A stretch of DNA of 64,000 nucleotides from Bradyrhizobium sp. 186 (lineage in GTDB: Bacteria > Pseudomonadota > Alphaproteobacteria > Rhizobiales > Xanthobacteraceae): NCBI RefSeq assembly GCF_023101685.1, contig NZ_CP082164.1:3782001-3846000 (forward strand). Direction: 5' to 3'. Each line of letters begins with the position of its first letter. Positions within the stretch are counted from its first letter, which is position 1. The position numbers and the translations under genes are program-made. Shown one piece after another: positions 1-8,026 of this stretch. Under the pieces are notes generated by a model. The model did no database searches. It saw only the letters and a program-made list of their open reading frames with translations, and was not told the origin of the DNA.

Positions 1-64
1 CTGCCGGGCGAGAGCCGGCCAAAATGGTGCGCTTCGGTGCGGTGCTGGATCAGCGATGACAGCA

Positions 65-1282
65 TCATGAGGTGTCGATTCTGATCGCGGCCGGCGTGGG
101 CGTGGGTCGGTGCTTTGGCTCGCTGCCGCGCGCGAAGGTCTCGATGACGAACATGCGTCCGCCGCAGCAGGGGCACGGTCGTGGCAGCATGCGGGGTTCG
201 TCGGCCGCTGGGGCCTCTGAGGCATTTTGCTGTTCGGAGCGGATCGGCACGGCGAGCAGTTCGCGCGCCCGCGCGATGTTGGCGGCGCGGCTGCCACTGG
301 CCAGCAGTCCGTAGTGCCGGATGCGGTGGAAGCCCCCGGGCAGCACGTGCATCAGGAAGCGTCGGATGAACTCGCGGGTCGACAGCGTCATGGTCTGATA
401 GCGGCCAGGCCCCTCGATCCGGTAATTCTTCCACCGGAAGGTGACGCCGGTGTGGTCGGCCGCGATCAGGCGGCGATTGGAGATGGCGACCCGGTGGGTG
501 TAGCGCGACAGATAGGCGAGCACGGCCCTGGGGCCGCCGAATGGCCGCTTGGCATAGACCACCCCATCGATCTTGCGCAGCGGCGCCAGATACGCCTTGA
601 AGGCTCTGATGTTATCGAGGCGGGCGTGGACGCCGAAAAACTTGAGACGTCCGGCCCGGTGGGCGGCGACGAGCTTGGCCAGGAACAATCCCCGGAACAG
701 GCACGAGAGAACCTTCACGGGCAGGATAAAGTCTGTCCTGCACGGTACCCACCGCGTGCCATCAATGGAGATGCCGCCGCCCGGCACGATCATGTGGACA
801 TGGGGATGATGCGTCAGCGCCGAGCCCCAGGTGTGAAGCACCGAGGTGATGCCGATGCGGGCGCCGAGGTGCTTGGGATCGGCCGCGATGGTAGTCATGG
901 TCTCGGCCGAGGTCGTGAACAGGATGTCGTAGATCACGGCCTTGTTCTGATAGGCGATGTCCGCGATGGCGGCCGGCAGCGTGAACACCACATGAAAGTA
1001 CGGCACCGGCAACAGATCGGCCTCGCGCGCGGCGAGCCATTCCTTGGCAGCGGTGCCCTGACACTTCGGACAATGGCGATTACGACAGCTGTTGTAAGCG
1101 ATGACCGTGTGCGGGCAATCTTCGCAGCGCGCCACATGGCCGCCGAGCGCCGCCGTGCGGCAGCGCTCGATGGCCGACATCACCTTCATCTGGTCGAGGC
1201 TGACGTGACCGACATTGGCACGACGCCACGCCGCTCCGTGGTCGCGGAAGATATCCGCGACCTCCAGCACCGGGCGAGACAT
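65..1282 (-). CDS. IS91-family transposase (HUH/Y2 type)
   Basis: The product is 405 aa. It would catalyse rolling-circle-like transposition of the surrounding element through a tyrosine-DNA intermediate. An N-terminal zinc-binding region shows repeated cysteine motifs (CEDC, then CRNRHCPKC near residues 66-75). The metal-binding HUH-type motif HHPHVHMIVPGGG lies near residue 157. The tyrosine motif YLSRYTHRVAIS follows near residue 260, and a second CPCCGG cluster sits near the C-terminus. The length is normal for the family. The upstream neighbour on the same strand was a tyrosine recombinase gene, now split. The ORF looks intact, so it may still be functional. Confidence 0.9.
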   Translation of the reverse strand: MSRPVLEVADIFRDHGAAWRRANVGHVSLDQMKVMSAIERCRTAALGGHVARCEDCPHTVIAYNSCRNRHCPKCQGTAAKEWLAAREADLLPVPYFHVVFTLPAAIADIAYQNKAVIYDILFTTSAETMTTIAADPKHLGARIGITSVLHTWGSALTHHPHVHMIVPGGGISIDGTRWVPCRTDFILPVKVLSCLFRGLFLAKLVAAHRAGRLKFFGVHARLDNIRAFKAYLAPLRKIDGVVYAKRPFGGPRAVLAYLSRYTHRVAISNRRLIAADHTGVTFRWKNYRIEGPGRYQTMTLSTREFIRRFLMHVLPGGFHRIRHYGLLASGSRAANIARARELLAVPIRSEQQNASEAPAADEPRMLPRPCPCCGGRMFVIETFARGSEPKHRPTPTPAAIRIDTS

Positions 1283-1294
1283 GACCGCTGGCCG

Positions 1295-1440
1295 CTACGT
1301 CGGCGGCTGGTCTTTCCTGTTCTTCTTCGGCTTCTTGCAAGGCTGCGACAGCAGGTCGAGCGGGCTCTTGATGCCAGCGATCATGCCGGTGGCGACGCGG
1401 GCGTAGCGCGCCGTCGTGTCCAATTTGTCGTGCCCCAGTA
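1295..1440 (-). pseudogene. C-terminal fragment of the split tyrosine recombinase
   Basis: Minus-strand reading from about 1437 gives GHDKLDTTARYARVATG and runs to a TAG at 1295-1297, just upstream of the IS91 transposase. GHxxLxTTxRY is the end of a phage-integrase-type tyrosine recombinase, and the Y of TARY would be the nucleophile. The rest of the enzyme lies at 3996-4778 and ends at the matching position (VIQALLG). The two parts were one gene before the serine-recombinase unit inserted. Confidence 0.85.
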
Positions 1441-1469
1441 GTCACGATTCATAATGCACCTCGGCTAAC

Positions 1470-3527
1470 TCATTGAAAGTCAAGGACCCGCTGCGTGGTA
1501 TTTTGTGTTAGCGGAGGCTTCCGACGCTTTCCCTTGGCGAAACCTGCCAAGTCCTCGGCCCTGATCACCCAAGGCGCGCCCGCGCAAGCTTGTCGGCCTT
1601 TGATGTCGCCGCGGCGGAGCATACGCAAGGCCGTCATGTTGCAGACGCCGATGAGTTTTGCTGCCGCTTCGAGCGTAATTTCGCCGCGCTCCGCCCACTC
1701 GCCGTCGCGGAAGACGGCGATGTCGTGGTGATTGCGGAAGCCGCACACGCGCTCTTGCGTCCAGGCATTGCCGTGCCCGGTCTCCACGCCAGCGCGATTG
1801 AGCAGGCGCGCGATCTGCCGATCGGGCATCAGCCGCGCCAGCTCACGCACGAGTGCGATCGTGTCGTCGGGGATGCGTGGATTGTGCCGGCCGGCCGCAT
1901 TCAGTCGCTGTTTGACTTGCAGTTGGGTATGATCGCCGCCTTGCCAGTGCAGGACCGCATGGATGATTGCGCCGTCCCTGCGCACGACGATCTCCGTGAG
2001 TGCCGCGCGAAGGATACGCTTGCGCGTTGCGGCGGTTGCAGCGGGATGCAACCAGGCGCGCTCCAGATCAGCACCGAGCGCCACCAATTGCTGGCGCTCC
2101 GGCTCACCGAACGGCGGCGGACGGCGCGCAATCAGGGCGGCGATCTCTCCTTCAAGCTTTGCGACAGCCTGCAATGCCTCGTTCCAGCGGCGCTCCAGCT
2201 CGCCGGCGACCAGCCGGTTTGCCGGGTCGACGGCGTCGTACTGTCGGCGCGCGTGCGCGGCTTCGTAGCGCGCCTGCTGCAGCGACAGCTCCAGCTGGCG
2301 CTCGGCCGCGGTCGTCGTGCTCGATTGCGCCTTGATCGCTTTGAGTGCTGCCTCGGCGCCGAGCGGCTTCAGCACGCGCAGGACCTCGTTACTGATCGCT
2401 GCGTCGATGCTCAAGCCGCTGATCGAAATGCAGCGCGCGGCACCGTGGTTCGTACGCGCACCGTAGCAATTGTAGCGGCCGATCTTGCCGCTGTAGTGCA
2501 CATGGAGCTTGCGGCCGCAGTGGCCGCATCGCAGCAGTCCGGGCAGCAGCAACTCGCCTTTACGAGCTGCTCCGCGAGCGAGTGCGCTGCTCATGCCGGT
2601 CGCATTGTTGGCGATCACCTCGAGGTTGTGCTCGAACTCGTCCCAGGTGATGTAGGCCGCGTGGTGATCCTTGATCAAGACATCCCATTCCGCCATGGGC
2701 TTTTGCACACCACGCCGGACATGCTTGCGTCCACCTTTGACACTCACACGGCTCGTCGTGCGCCCGAACGCGTAGGCACCTGCATAGATCGGATTGGTCA
2801 GGATGTTGTGCACGATGTTGTAGGCCGGCAGTCGCCACACGACGCCGTGCGCCTCTCCTTGGCGCGACTTGACCGGCAGCTCGATGCCCTCCTCTCTCAG
2901 CCAGATGTGCACCTGTCTAGCACTTTGCAGCTCGGCGAACTTGGTGAAGACCAGCTGCAGGGCGTCCTGCACGCGTTTGTCCGGATTCTTCTCTATGCGA
3001 TCGCGACCGATCTTCACATAGCCGGCGGCGACACCGAGGACCAGCGCGCCGCGGCGCGCCTTCTGCTTCAGCGCTTCCTGCGAGCGGTGGCGGAACATCG
3101 AGAGTTCAAGCTCGCTCATCGTGCCCTTCATGCCAAGCAGCAGCCGATCGTTGGGATGGCGAGGATCGTAGATTCCGTCCTCGTCGACGATGAGCGTGCC
3201 GACCAATCCACAGAACTCGATCAGCGTATGCCAGTCGCGGCCATTACGGGCAAGACGCGACGCCTCGATCGCGAGCACAGCGCCGACACGGCCGTCGCAG
3301 ATCGTTGCAAGCAGCCGCTCGAAGCCGGGACGCGCGATGCCGCCGCCGGACCGGCCGAGGTCGTCGTCGATGACTTCGACGTTGCTCCAGCCAAGCTGCT
3401 TGGCGCGATCGACGAGGCCGTATTGGCGCCGTCGGCTCTCATGATTATGCGCGAGCTGGTCTGCTGTCGATTGCCGGATGTAGACGCAGGCGTTGCGGGC
3501 GAGATGCTCAGTCGTGATTTTGGTCAT
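1470..3527 (-). CDS. Large serine recombinase (resolvase/invertase type)
   Basis: The product is 685 aa from the ATG at 3527, which follows a GGGGGGAG ribosome site; the frame is open further upstream but that extension lacks merit. It has an N-terminal resolvase domain with the catalytic-serine region YIRQSTADQ near residue 15. A Recombinase domain follows, then a zinc ribbon (CGHCG...C) near residue 350, an arginine-rich coiled region, and a long C-terminal extension. Family knowledge: such enzymes integrate or excise DNA at short att sites. It overlaps the preceding 60-aa ORF by 20 nt, so translation is probably coupled. The gene looks intact and is the likely agent of the insertion it sits in. 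Confidence 0.9.
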   Translation of the reverse strand: MTKITTEHLARNACVYIRQSTADQLAHNHESRRRQYGLVDRAKQLGWSNVEVIDDDLGRSGGGIARPGFERLLATICDGRVGAVLAIEASRLARNGRDWHTLIEFCGLVGTLIVDEDGIYDPRHPNDRLLLGMKGTMSELELSMFRHRSQEALKQKARRGALVLGVAAGYVKIGRDRIEKNPDKRVQDALQLVFTKFAELQSARQVHIWLREEGIELPVKSRQGEAHGVVWRLPAYNIVHNILTNPIYAGAYAFGRTTSRVSVKGGRKHVRRGVQKPMAEWDVLIKDHHAAYITWDEFEHNLEVIANNATGMSSALARGAARKGELLLPGLLRCGHCGRKLHVHYSGKIGRYNCYGARTNHGAARCISISGLSIDAAISNEVLRVLKPLGAEAALKAIKAQSSTTTAAERQLELSLQQARYEAAHARRQYDAVDPANRLVAGELERRWNEALQAVAKLEGEIAALIARRPPPFGEPERQQLVALGADLERAWLHPAATAATRKRILRAALTEIVVRRDGAIIHAVLHWQGGDHTQLQVKQRLNAAGRHNPRIPDDTIALVRELARLMPDRQIARLLNRAGVETGHGNAWTQERVCGFRNHHDIAVFRDGEWAERGEITLEAAAKLIGVCNMTALRMLRRGDIKGRQACAGAPWVIRAEDLAGFAKGKRRKPPLTQNTTQRVLDFQ

Positions 3528-3690
3528 CGCCGCTCCCCCCGCTTGCCGCCTTTGCCAGCGCCGCCGCGATCTCGCGCAGCAGCACCTCGATGACCATCGC
3601 GAGCTCGCTCTTTTGAGCTGCACGCAGTTCGACGCACGGTCGCTCGGCCTCGAACAGGCTTGGCTGGAAATTCTCGGATCGCTGCGTCAT
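3508..3690 (-). CDS. Small protein (60 aa) of the serine-recombinase unit
   Basis: This 60-aa ORF begins MTQRSENFQPSLFEAERP and contains a helix-forming stretch (AQKSELAMVIEVLLREIAAAL). Its stop lies 20 nt inside the recombinase gene, and it is read from the same strand between the DUF5372-like ORF and the recombinase. I do not recognise a named domain. Its position suggests an accessory factor translated together with the recombinase, but that is inference from gene order only. Confidence 0.6.
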   Translation of the reverse strand: MTQRSENFQPSLFEAERPCVELRAAQKSELAMVIEVLLREIAAALAKAASGGSGDDQNHD

Positions 3691-3997
3691 TCTCTAGTCG
3701 CTCCGTTTTTGATTCGGACGCCAGAAAGCCTAGAAGCGCATCGACCTCGTTGCGTAGGGAGCGAAGAACATTCAGGGGAAAATGCGGCTCAACGCTGATC
3801 TCGAATCGGGACGCAGCCTCGTCAGTCATCCACGCCGGAAGGCAGGCAAAGGTGCCGTCAAGTTGGTGAACAACGAGAAACGCGGCGCCACCTCGCTCAA
3901 GCCGCCGCCTGACACCTACCGTCTCCCCGAAGCGAGGATGAAATCGGTAAGTGATGCGTGCTTCAGCCTGTTGTTCGCGGGCAGTATGTCGCCCTTC
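3524..3997 (-). CDS. DUF5372-like protein of the serine-recombinase unit
   Basis: The frame reads ITYRFHPRFGETVGV, then FACLPAWMTDEAA and a leucine-rich end, which resembles DUF5372 proteins that accompany recombinases in this group (recognition from memory, moderate). No ATG occurs inside the inserted unit. The open frame runs back across the junction at 3997 into integrase DNA read out of frame, so the start is unclear. At its 3' end it overlaps the 60-aa ORF in another frame for its last 55 codons. A lost stop or small frameshift near 3690 could explain this. Function is unknown. Confidence 0.5.
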   Translation of the reverse strand, partial: EGRHTAREQQAEARITYRFHPRFGETVGVRRRLERGGAAFLVVHQLDGTFACLPAWMTDEAASRFEISVEPHFPLNVLRSLRNEVDALLGFLASESKTERLENDAAIREFPAKPVRGRATVRRTACSSKERARDGHRGAAARDRGGAGKGGKRGERR

Positions 3998-4778
3998 CGA
4001 GCAGCGCCTGGATGACGCGAATATCGGTGCCACGTTCAAGGAGATGGGTGGCAAAGGAGTGTCGAAGCGCATGGAGCGTTACGCCCTTGCGGATTCCGGC
4101 CGCATCGGCCGCCTCATGGAACAGGCGGTTGAGTTGGCGGGTTGTCACCGGCTTACCGGGCTTGCGGCCGGGAAACAGCCAGCGTTCCGCCACGGGCGTT
4201 GTGGAATCGTAACTCGGCGGGCGCGTCTTCCACCATTGGCGCAGCAGGTCGAGCGTGTCGGGCGACAGCATGACATTGCGGTCCTTGCGGCTCTTGGACT
4301 GCTCGACCCGAATGATCCTCTGCGCGCTATCGATGTGCTTGACCTTCAGCCTGACCACCTCGCCGGCGCGCAGGCCGCAGCCATAGCCGAGACTGAGCAG
4401 CACGCGCACCTTGAGGCTACTCGCGACCGCGAGCAGGCGCCGGGTCTCGTCCTGGCTCATCACCAGCGGAATCTTCTGCGGCTCACGGAGGTGATAAATC
4501 TCGGCCGCAAGATCCAGTCGCCGCAACGTCACGCGAAACAAGAACCGCAACCCGGTCATGATGCGGTTGCGATTGCAGATGCTCGCGCCCGTCTCGGAAA
4601 GATGCAGTTGAAACCGGCGGATATCCTCCGCCGTGGCCGTGTCCGGGGACTGCTTGAGAAACCTAGCAAACCGCTTGCAGCTGTGAATATGACCCCTCTG
4701 CGTCCCCGCGCAGAGCTTGCGTGCATTCATGTCCTCGATCATGCGCTGGCGCAACGGGCTGACCGTAACCGTACTCAT
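3996..4778 (-). pseudogene. Tyrosine recombinase, N-terminal part (split by insertion)
   Basis: From the ATG at 4778 (GGAG six bases upstream) this encodes about 260 aa of a phage-integrase-type recombinase. The SAM-like core-binding region comes first, then CGLRAGEVVRL with the first catalytic Arg, and LHALRHSFATHLLERGTD with the HxxR box, ending at VIQALLG. The frame then enters foreign DNA and stops at 3963. The nucleophilic tyrosine lies in the separate fragment at 1295-1440, so the product should be inactive. In IS91-like elements this gene accompanies the transposase. Confidence 0.85.
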
Positions 4779-4910
4779 GGGCAACTCCTGTCTTGGATGA
4801 GGTTGACGACACCCTCGATCTTCAAGACAGGCCGACCGGCCGGCTACCGATGATCTCTCATAGGTTCCCGCACCCTCGGCTAAGCCCCCCGCTTCAGCGG
4901 GCTATCAACG

Positions 4911-5402
4911 CTGAGCGACTACGCCCGCTTCAAGTGGCACTGGGGTCCCGAGCTGGCCCAGCAGCTCACCAGTCAGAACTTCATGACGGCTGGCGAGCTG
5001 AAGGCGGTCGGGAACCCGGCCAGGACGCGCTACCATCTCAAGGTAACATTGTGGATTCTGTCCTTGCTTTCGGATGGCAATCAAGAGCGATGGCGAAAGG
5101 TGCGCGAGGCGTGGCAGCAAGAAAGCGGATCGGTGTTCGCTGCCAATGACGAATGGCCGCCGCCAAATTTGTTTGTACCCAACTACGATCGTGCCAACCC
5201 GCTCGACTCCCACATCCGCAATGCCGCGGGGCGGACCCGCAAGAGCGAAGGGTATTCGTGGGGTTGCGCGGTCAGCGAAACGTTTTTCGCCGAAGAGCTT
5301 GCCGACGCGATACGCCGCCAGGCGGAACCGCTCGGCCTCTACACAGGCGCAGCCCATGACGTCAGCGATAGCCAATCATACTGCCCTGTAGGGAAATTGT
5401 AG
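4911..5402 (+). CDS. Unknown protein fragment
   Basis: An open plus-strand frame runs from the right border of the IS91-type element to 5402, reading DYARFKWHWGPELAQQLTSQ and later VREAWQQESGSVFAAND. The only ATG is at 4983. The coding-like text begins upstream of it at 4911, so the gene may be 5'-truncated by the IS91-type element. The C-terminus ends CPVGKL. I do not recognise the family. The composition (tryptophans, balanced charged residues) looks like a real soluble protein rather than a shadow frame. Confidence 0.45.
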   Translation: MSDYARFKWHWGPELAQQLTSQNFMTAGELKAVGNPARTRYHLKVTLWILSLLSDGNQERWRKVREAWQQESGSVFAANDEWPPPNLFVPNYDRANPLDSHIRNAAGRTRKSEGYSWGCAVSETFFAEELADAIRRQAEPLGLYTGAAHDVSDSQSYCPVGKL

Positions 5403-5486
5403 TCCTGGCGCTTCCATCCAGAAGATCGACCAGAAGAAATGCGTCGAGAAGCACGCAACCGGGGGGCCCCAACGGTCTCTGCCGGC

Positions 5487-6821
5487 TTAGTCTGCGACCG
5501 TGGATCCCGAGCGGCGAAAAATGTGCCGCGCGAACATCTTGCGCTCCATCGGTTTTCCGAAATAGTAACCTTGGACCACATTGAAACCCAATTCCCTTGC
5601 CGTGAGGAAGTCGCCTCGGGTCTCCGCCCCTTCAGCAACGGTCCTTGTTCCCAAGCTATGAGATACCTCCAATCTCCTGCGGCAGACCGTCTGCTTAACT
5701 AGGTGATCTGCGCAACCCCGGATAAATTCCCGATCAACCTTTAGCTCCAGGAACGGCAATTTATCTTGATTTAGGAGCAAGGGCCACTCCGTACCTAACT
5801 CGTCTACGGAAACACCGATGTTGTGCCACTTGAGCTGCTCTGCAATGTCCTTTGCTAGCTTCAAGTCTCGAAGTACCTCCGCGGCAGTGATTTCTACAAT
5901 TATTCCCGAGAACGCCGGATGCTTGGGAAGCAAGCGCCGAATTGTCTTCAGCGCATCCGGACTTGTGAGGAATGAGAGCGGAAGATTGATCGCAATCTCG
6001 ATTGATCCCGATTCGGAAATGAAGCTATGCCAATCAGCCACGGCTTGGTTGATGATGAACTCGGATAGCGCGACAAAATGTGGATCACGGTGATCCGGGA
6101 TGAAATAGCTCGGAGACACGATGCCCCAATAGGGATGCCGAATGCGAACTAACCCCTCGGTGCCGCACACGGATAAAGTACGTACATTTATTTTGGGCTG
6201 ATACCAGAGTTCAAGCCACCCTTTATGGAGGGCTTCCGCGGCATCAACAGCAGGAGGCGGCGGCACTCGTATAGGCATAAAATTAGCTAAACTCGCTCGC
6301 AATTCCTTTTCGCCGTAAGGCATTGCGAGTAAGGGGCGCATCGTTAGGCCAAGCCTCAATCCGAGTTGCCCGAGCGCTGACAATGCAAGCGAATTACGGG
6401 GGCCGACTAGAAGCACTTGACCCTGGAACCTCTCATCCGCCAAGCTTTGCAAAACTTTGGCTGTCTCTACTCCATCACCAACAAACCCGAGCAAGAACAG
6501 GTCGGGCACTTCGAGGTCAATCACTGCGGCTACTTCACGTGAGTGAGCGCATTCACAGGTAATAAATCCAAGTTCTTCAAGCGTTTCACAGAGAAATGCT
6601 CGGACGTGCTTCTTTGGGTCTGCGACACATGCGCGTGGCACGATTTTTCGTTGCCCAAACCGAGCCGGTTTGACGGCAGTCTCTTTTTCCAAGGCGTTCC
6701 CCGTCAAAAAGTCCACACCGAGTCCTTCACAGCAATACTTGATAAGGAAAAGGGACAAGCGCAGAAGTCGATCAATCGGATGGAATTGGCTACTTCTTAC
6801 CCACGTTGTCCCGCCTGCCAC
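5487..6821 (-). CDS. EAL-domain protein with N-terminal receiver-like domain (degenerate EAL)
   Basis: The predicted product is up to 444 aa. Residues about 60-190 resemble a response-regulator receiver (ACVADPKKHVRAFLCETLEELG, DLFLLGFVGDG) without a clear phospho-acceptor context. Residues about 205-440 form an EAL domain, which in active members hydrolyses cyclic di-GMP. The signature is altered: EGL replaces EAL and VDELGTEW replaces the DDFGTG loop. The glutamate of VEIT, the lysine of ELKVD and the AEG motif remain. Activity is therefore doubtful, and a c-di-GMP sensing role is possible. The start is uncertain: a GTG at 6716 follows GAAGGA and may be preferable to the ATG at 6821. Confidence 0.75.
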   Translation of the reverse strand: MAGGTTWVRSSQFHPIDRLLRLSLFLIKYCCEGLGVDFLTGNALEKETAVKPARFGQRKIVPRACVADPKKHVRAFLCETLEELGFITCECAHSREVAAVIDLEVPDLFLLGFVGDGVETAKVLQSLADERFQGQVLLVGPRNSLALSALGQLGLRLGLTMRPLLAMPYGEKELRASLANFMPIRVPPPPAVDAAEALHKGWLELWYQPKINVRTLSVCGTEGLVRIRHPYWGIVSPSYFIPDHRDPHFVALSEFIINQAVADWHSFISESGSIEIAINLPLSFLTSPDALKTIRRLLPKHPAFSGIIVEITAAEVLRDLKLAKDIAEQLKWHNIGVSVDELGTEWPLLLNQDKLPFLELKVDREFIRGCADHLVKQTVCRRRLEVSHSLGTRTVAEGAETRGDFLTARELGFNVVQGYYFGKPMERKMFARHIFRRSGSTVAD

Positions 6822-6899
6822 ATATTCTCGACGCGGCGCGGAACCAAATTGACGGTCTGAGCGTAATATTGGTTTTATCGGGGGATGGGGCGCTTCTGG

Positions 6900-7070
6900 A
6901 TGATCAGTCAGACCTATCTGCTTAGGCAGGCCGAAACGCTGTTAAAACTCGCGAGATCTAGCGCTGATCCCGATGTAGCTGGGGCGCTCATCCAACGAGC
7001 GGCTGATCTGAAAGCCAAAGTTGACGAGGCGAGGGGCATCCGATATCAGCTTCTGTCCTCCCGATGTTGA
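6900..7070 (+). CDS. Small conserved rhizobial protein
   Basis: Begins MISQTYLLRQAETLLKLARS and continues with ADPDVAGALIQRAADLK; 56 aa from the ATG at 6900, while an in-frame ATG at 6885 would add five residues. It is predicted to be almost entirely helical. Proteins of this pattern are common and uncharacterised in Bradyrhizobium (recognition from memory). It precedes a DUF6894-like gene by 12 bases on the same strand, so the two may be co-transcribed. Function unknown. Confidence 0.65.
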   Translation: MISQTYLLRQAETLLKLARSSADPDVAGALIQRAADLKAKVDEARGIRYQLLSSRC

Positions 7071-7082
7071 GACCAAAGAAAC

Positions 7083-7286
7083 ATGACGCGCTTTTTCTTT
7101 GGCCTCCAGGGGGCGCAGAATTTAGAGGATAGGCTTGGCTTGCCATTTGAAACTGATCTGGCGGCCTTCCGCGCCGCACAAAGGTTGGCGGCGGAATTAT
7201 CCGTTCAGCGCCCCGGTCTACGCGGAACGACCTGCGTAGTCGTGACACGCAAAGAGAGCCGCGACGCTTACTACGTTGCTGTATAA
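7083..7286 (+). CDS. DUF6894-like small protein
   Basis: The product is 67 aa and begins MTRFFFGLQGAQNLEDRLGL, followed by LAAFRAAQRLAAELS. This matches the DUF6894 layout of a short beta strand with FFxL, a DxxG turn, then a helix rich in alanine with a regular DLxxAxxxA spacing. The family is abundant in rhizobia and has no known function. It lies immediately downstream of the small helical protein at 6900-7070. The assignment rests on pattern only. Confidence 0.6.
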   Translation: MTRFFFGLQGAQNLEDRLGLPFETDLAAFRAAQRLAAELSVQRPGLRGTTCVVVTRKESRDAYYVAV

Positions 7287-7639
7287 GGCCGCCTCGTTTC
7301 GTGGTGCGGTGTGGATGTGAGGTGCTGGCAACCTCTCATCTTTAGACAGGGCGCTCCCGCACAGATACTGGCTGCACTACCTGCAGCTGTTTGGAGCTGA
7401 TAGTTTCGATCGTTGCCCGCTCACAAAAATGGTGTACCGAGCTTCCGGTTTCGGGCCCGACCCGGGTTCCTTGAATCGTATCTTATCCGCCAGAGGCATC
7501 AGAATCCGCCGATGGCAGCGGCGGAAAAAGTGAGACTCTCATCTGTGTTTCTGCCAGGCGCTTCCTTCGTCGTCAACGGCGCGGCGCCGGCACATGAGGC
7601 CGCACTCACAAATACACTTATGCCTCGGCTTTTATCGGC
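7287..7639. other. Intergenic stretch without a recognisable gene
   Basis: Both strands were read. Only arginine/proline-rich shadow frames occur, and no convincing ribosome site or RNA fold stood out. Confidence 0.5.
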
Positions 7640-8026
7640 TCAGACCACGCGTACGCAGCGTGTATTCAATCCTGGCCCGTTCCAGAAATTGTCGTTCTCG
7701 TAGCGGCGGAAAATGTCGGGCGGCAGGATCATCTCGCGCTTCTTTTGCTCGACCCGGCGGCCAAGGCGATGCAGCCCAGGAGTGCCAAGCCGGTTATCGA
7801 ATTCGTCGGCATCGAATTCGACATTATCGAAATCGTGCTGAAAAGGTTTTTCGCCGATGAAGTCATAGACCGCCTTCATCGCTTCAGCGGGTTTCGACGT
7901 CAACGTTTCGTAACGCAGCAGCATGAGATTTTTGGTATGCGTACCAAAATATGCCTCCTTCAGCGCGTTAAGGGCAAATCCCACCATGCCATCGCCGCGC
8001 GACACGCCCTCGGCGCGGGCCTAACT
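7640..8026 (-). pseudogene. C-terminal remnant of a NodH-like sulfotransferase
   Basis: The minus-strand frame runs from a stop at about 8026 to 7640, reading SRGDGMVGFALNALKEAYF, LMLLRYETLTSKPAEAMKAV and FDNRLGTPGLHR, ending NTRCVRVV. This is the C-terminal third of PAPS-dependent sulfotransferases found in rhizobia. The P-loop-like PAPS-binding N-terminus is absent and no start lies upstream, so the gene is truncated. Sulfotransferases of this kind decorate surface polysaccharide or Nod factor in rhizobia; the substrate cannot be told here. Confidence 0.75.

Larger units (their letters stand above)
1438..3998 (-). mobile_element. Serine-recombinase mobile unit inserted in the integrase gene
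   Basis: This stretch of about 2.56 kb separates two halves of a tyrosine recombinase that join in register at LLG/HDK. It contains three minus-strand ORFs in compact order: DUF5372-like, a 60-aa protein and a large serine recombinase. No long target duplication is visible. At the two junctions the flank reads gtgccc and gagcagc, which fits a conservative serine-recombinase crossover at a very short core rather than a DDE transposon with an 8-9 bp duplication. Exact ends are uncertain by a few bases. Confidence 0.7.
1..4910 (-). mobile_element. IS91-type element with companion tyrosine recombinase, interrupted by a serine-recombinase unit
   Basis: The minus strand carries an IS91-family transposase (65-1282) preceded by a tyrosine recombinase gene, a pairing known for IS91-like elements of rhizobia. 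The recombinase is split into 3996-4778 and 1295-1440 by an inserted unit of about 2.56 kb. Near 4880-4900 there is a hairpin, CCCGCT-ga-AGCGGG, of the kind seen at IS91-type termini. Beyond it begins an unrelated ORF fragment. The left terminus is not resolved and may lie outside the window. Outer boundaries are therefore approximate. Confidence 0.6.

Noticed and set aside
227..1441. Long plus-strand ORF (404 aa) opposite the IS91 transposase
   Set aside because: Arginine/aspartate-rich shadow frame of a well-supported transposase gene.
1590..3593. 667-aa plus-strand ORF opposite the serine recombinase
   Set aside because: Mirror frame created by GC-rich codon use; no domain, and the recombinase on the other strand is unambiguous.
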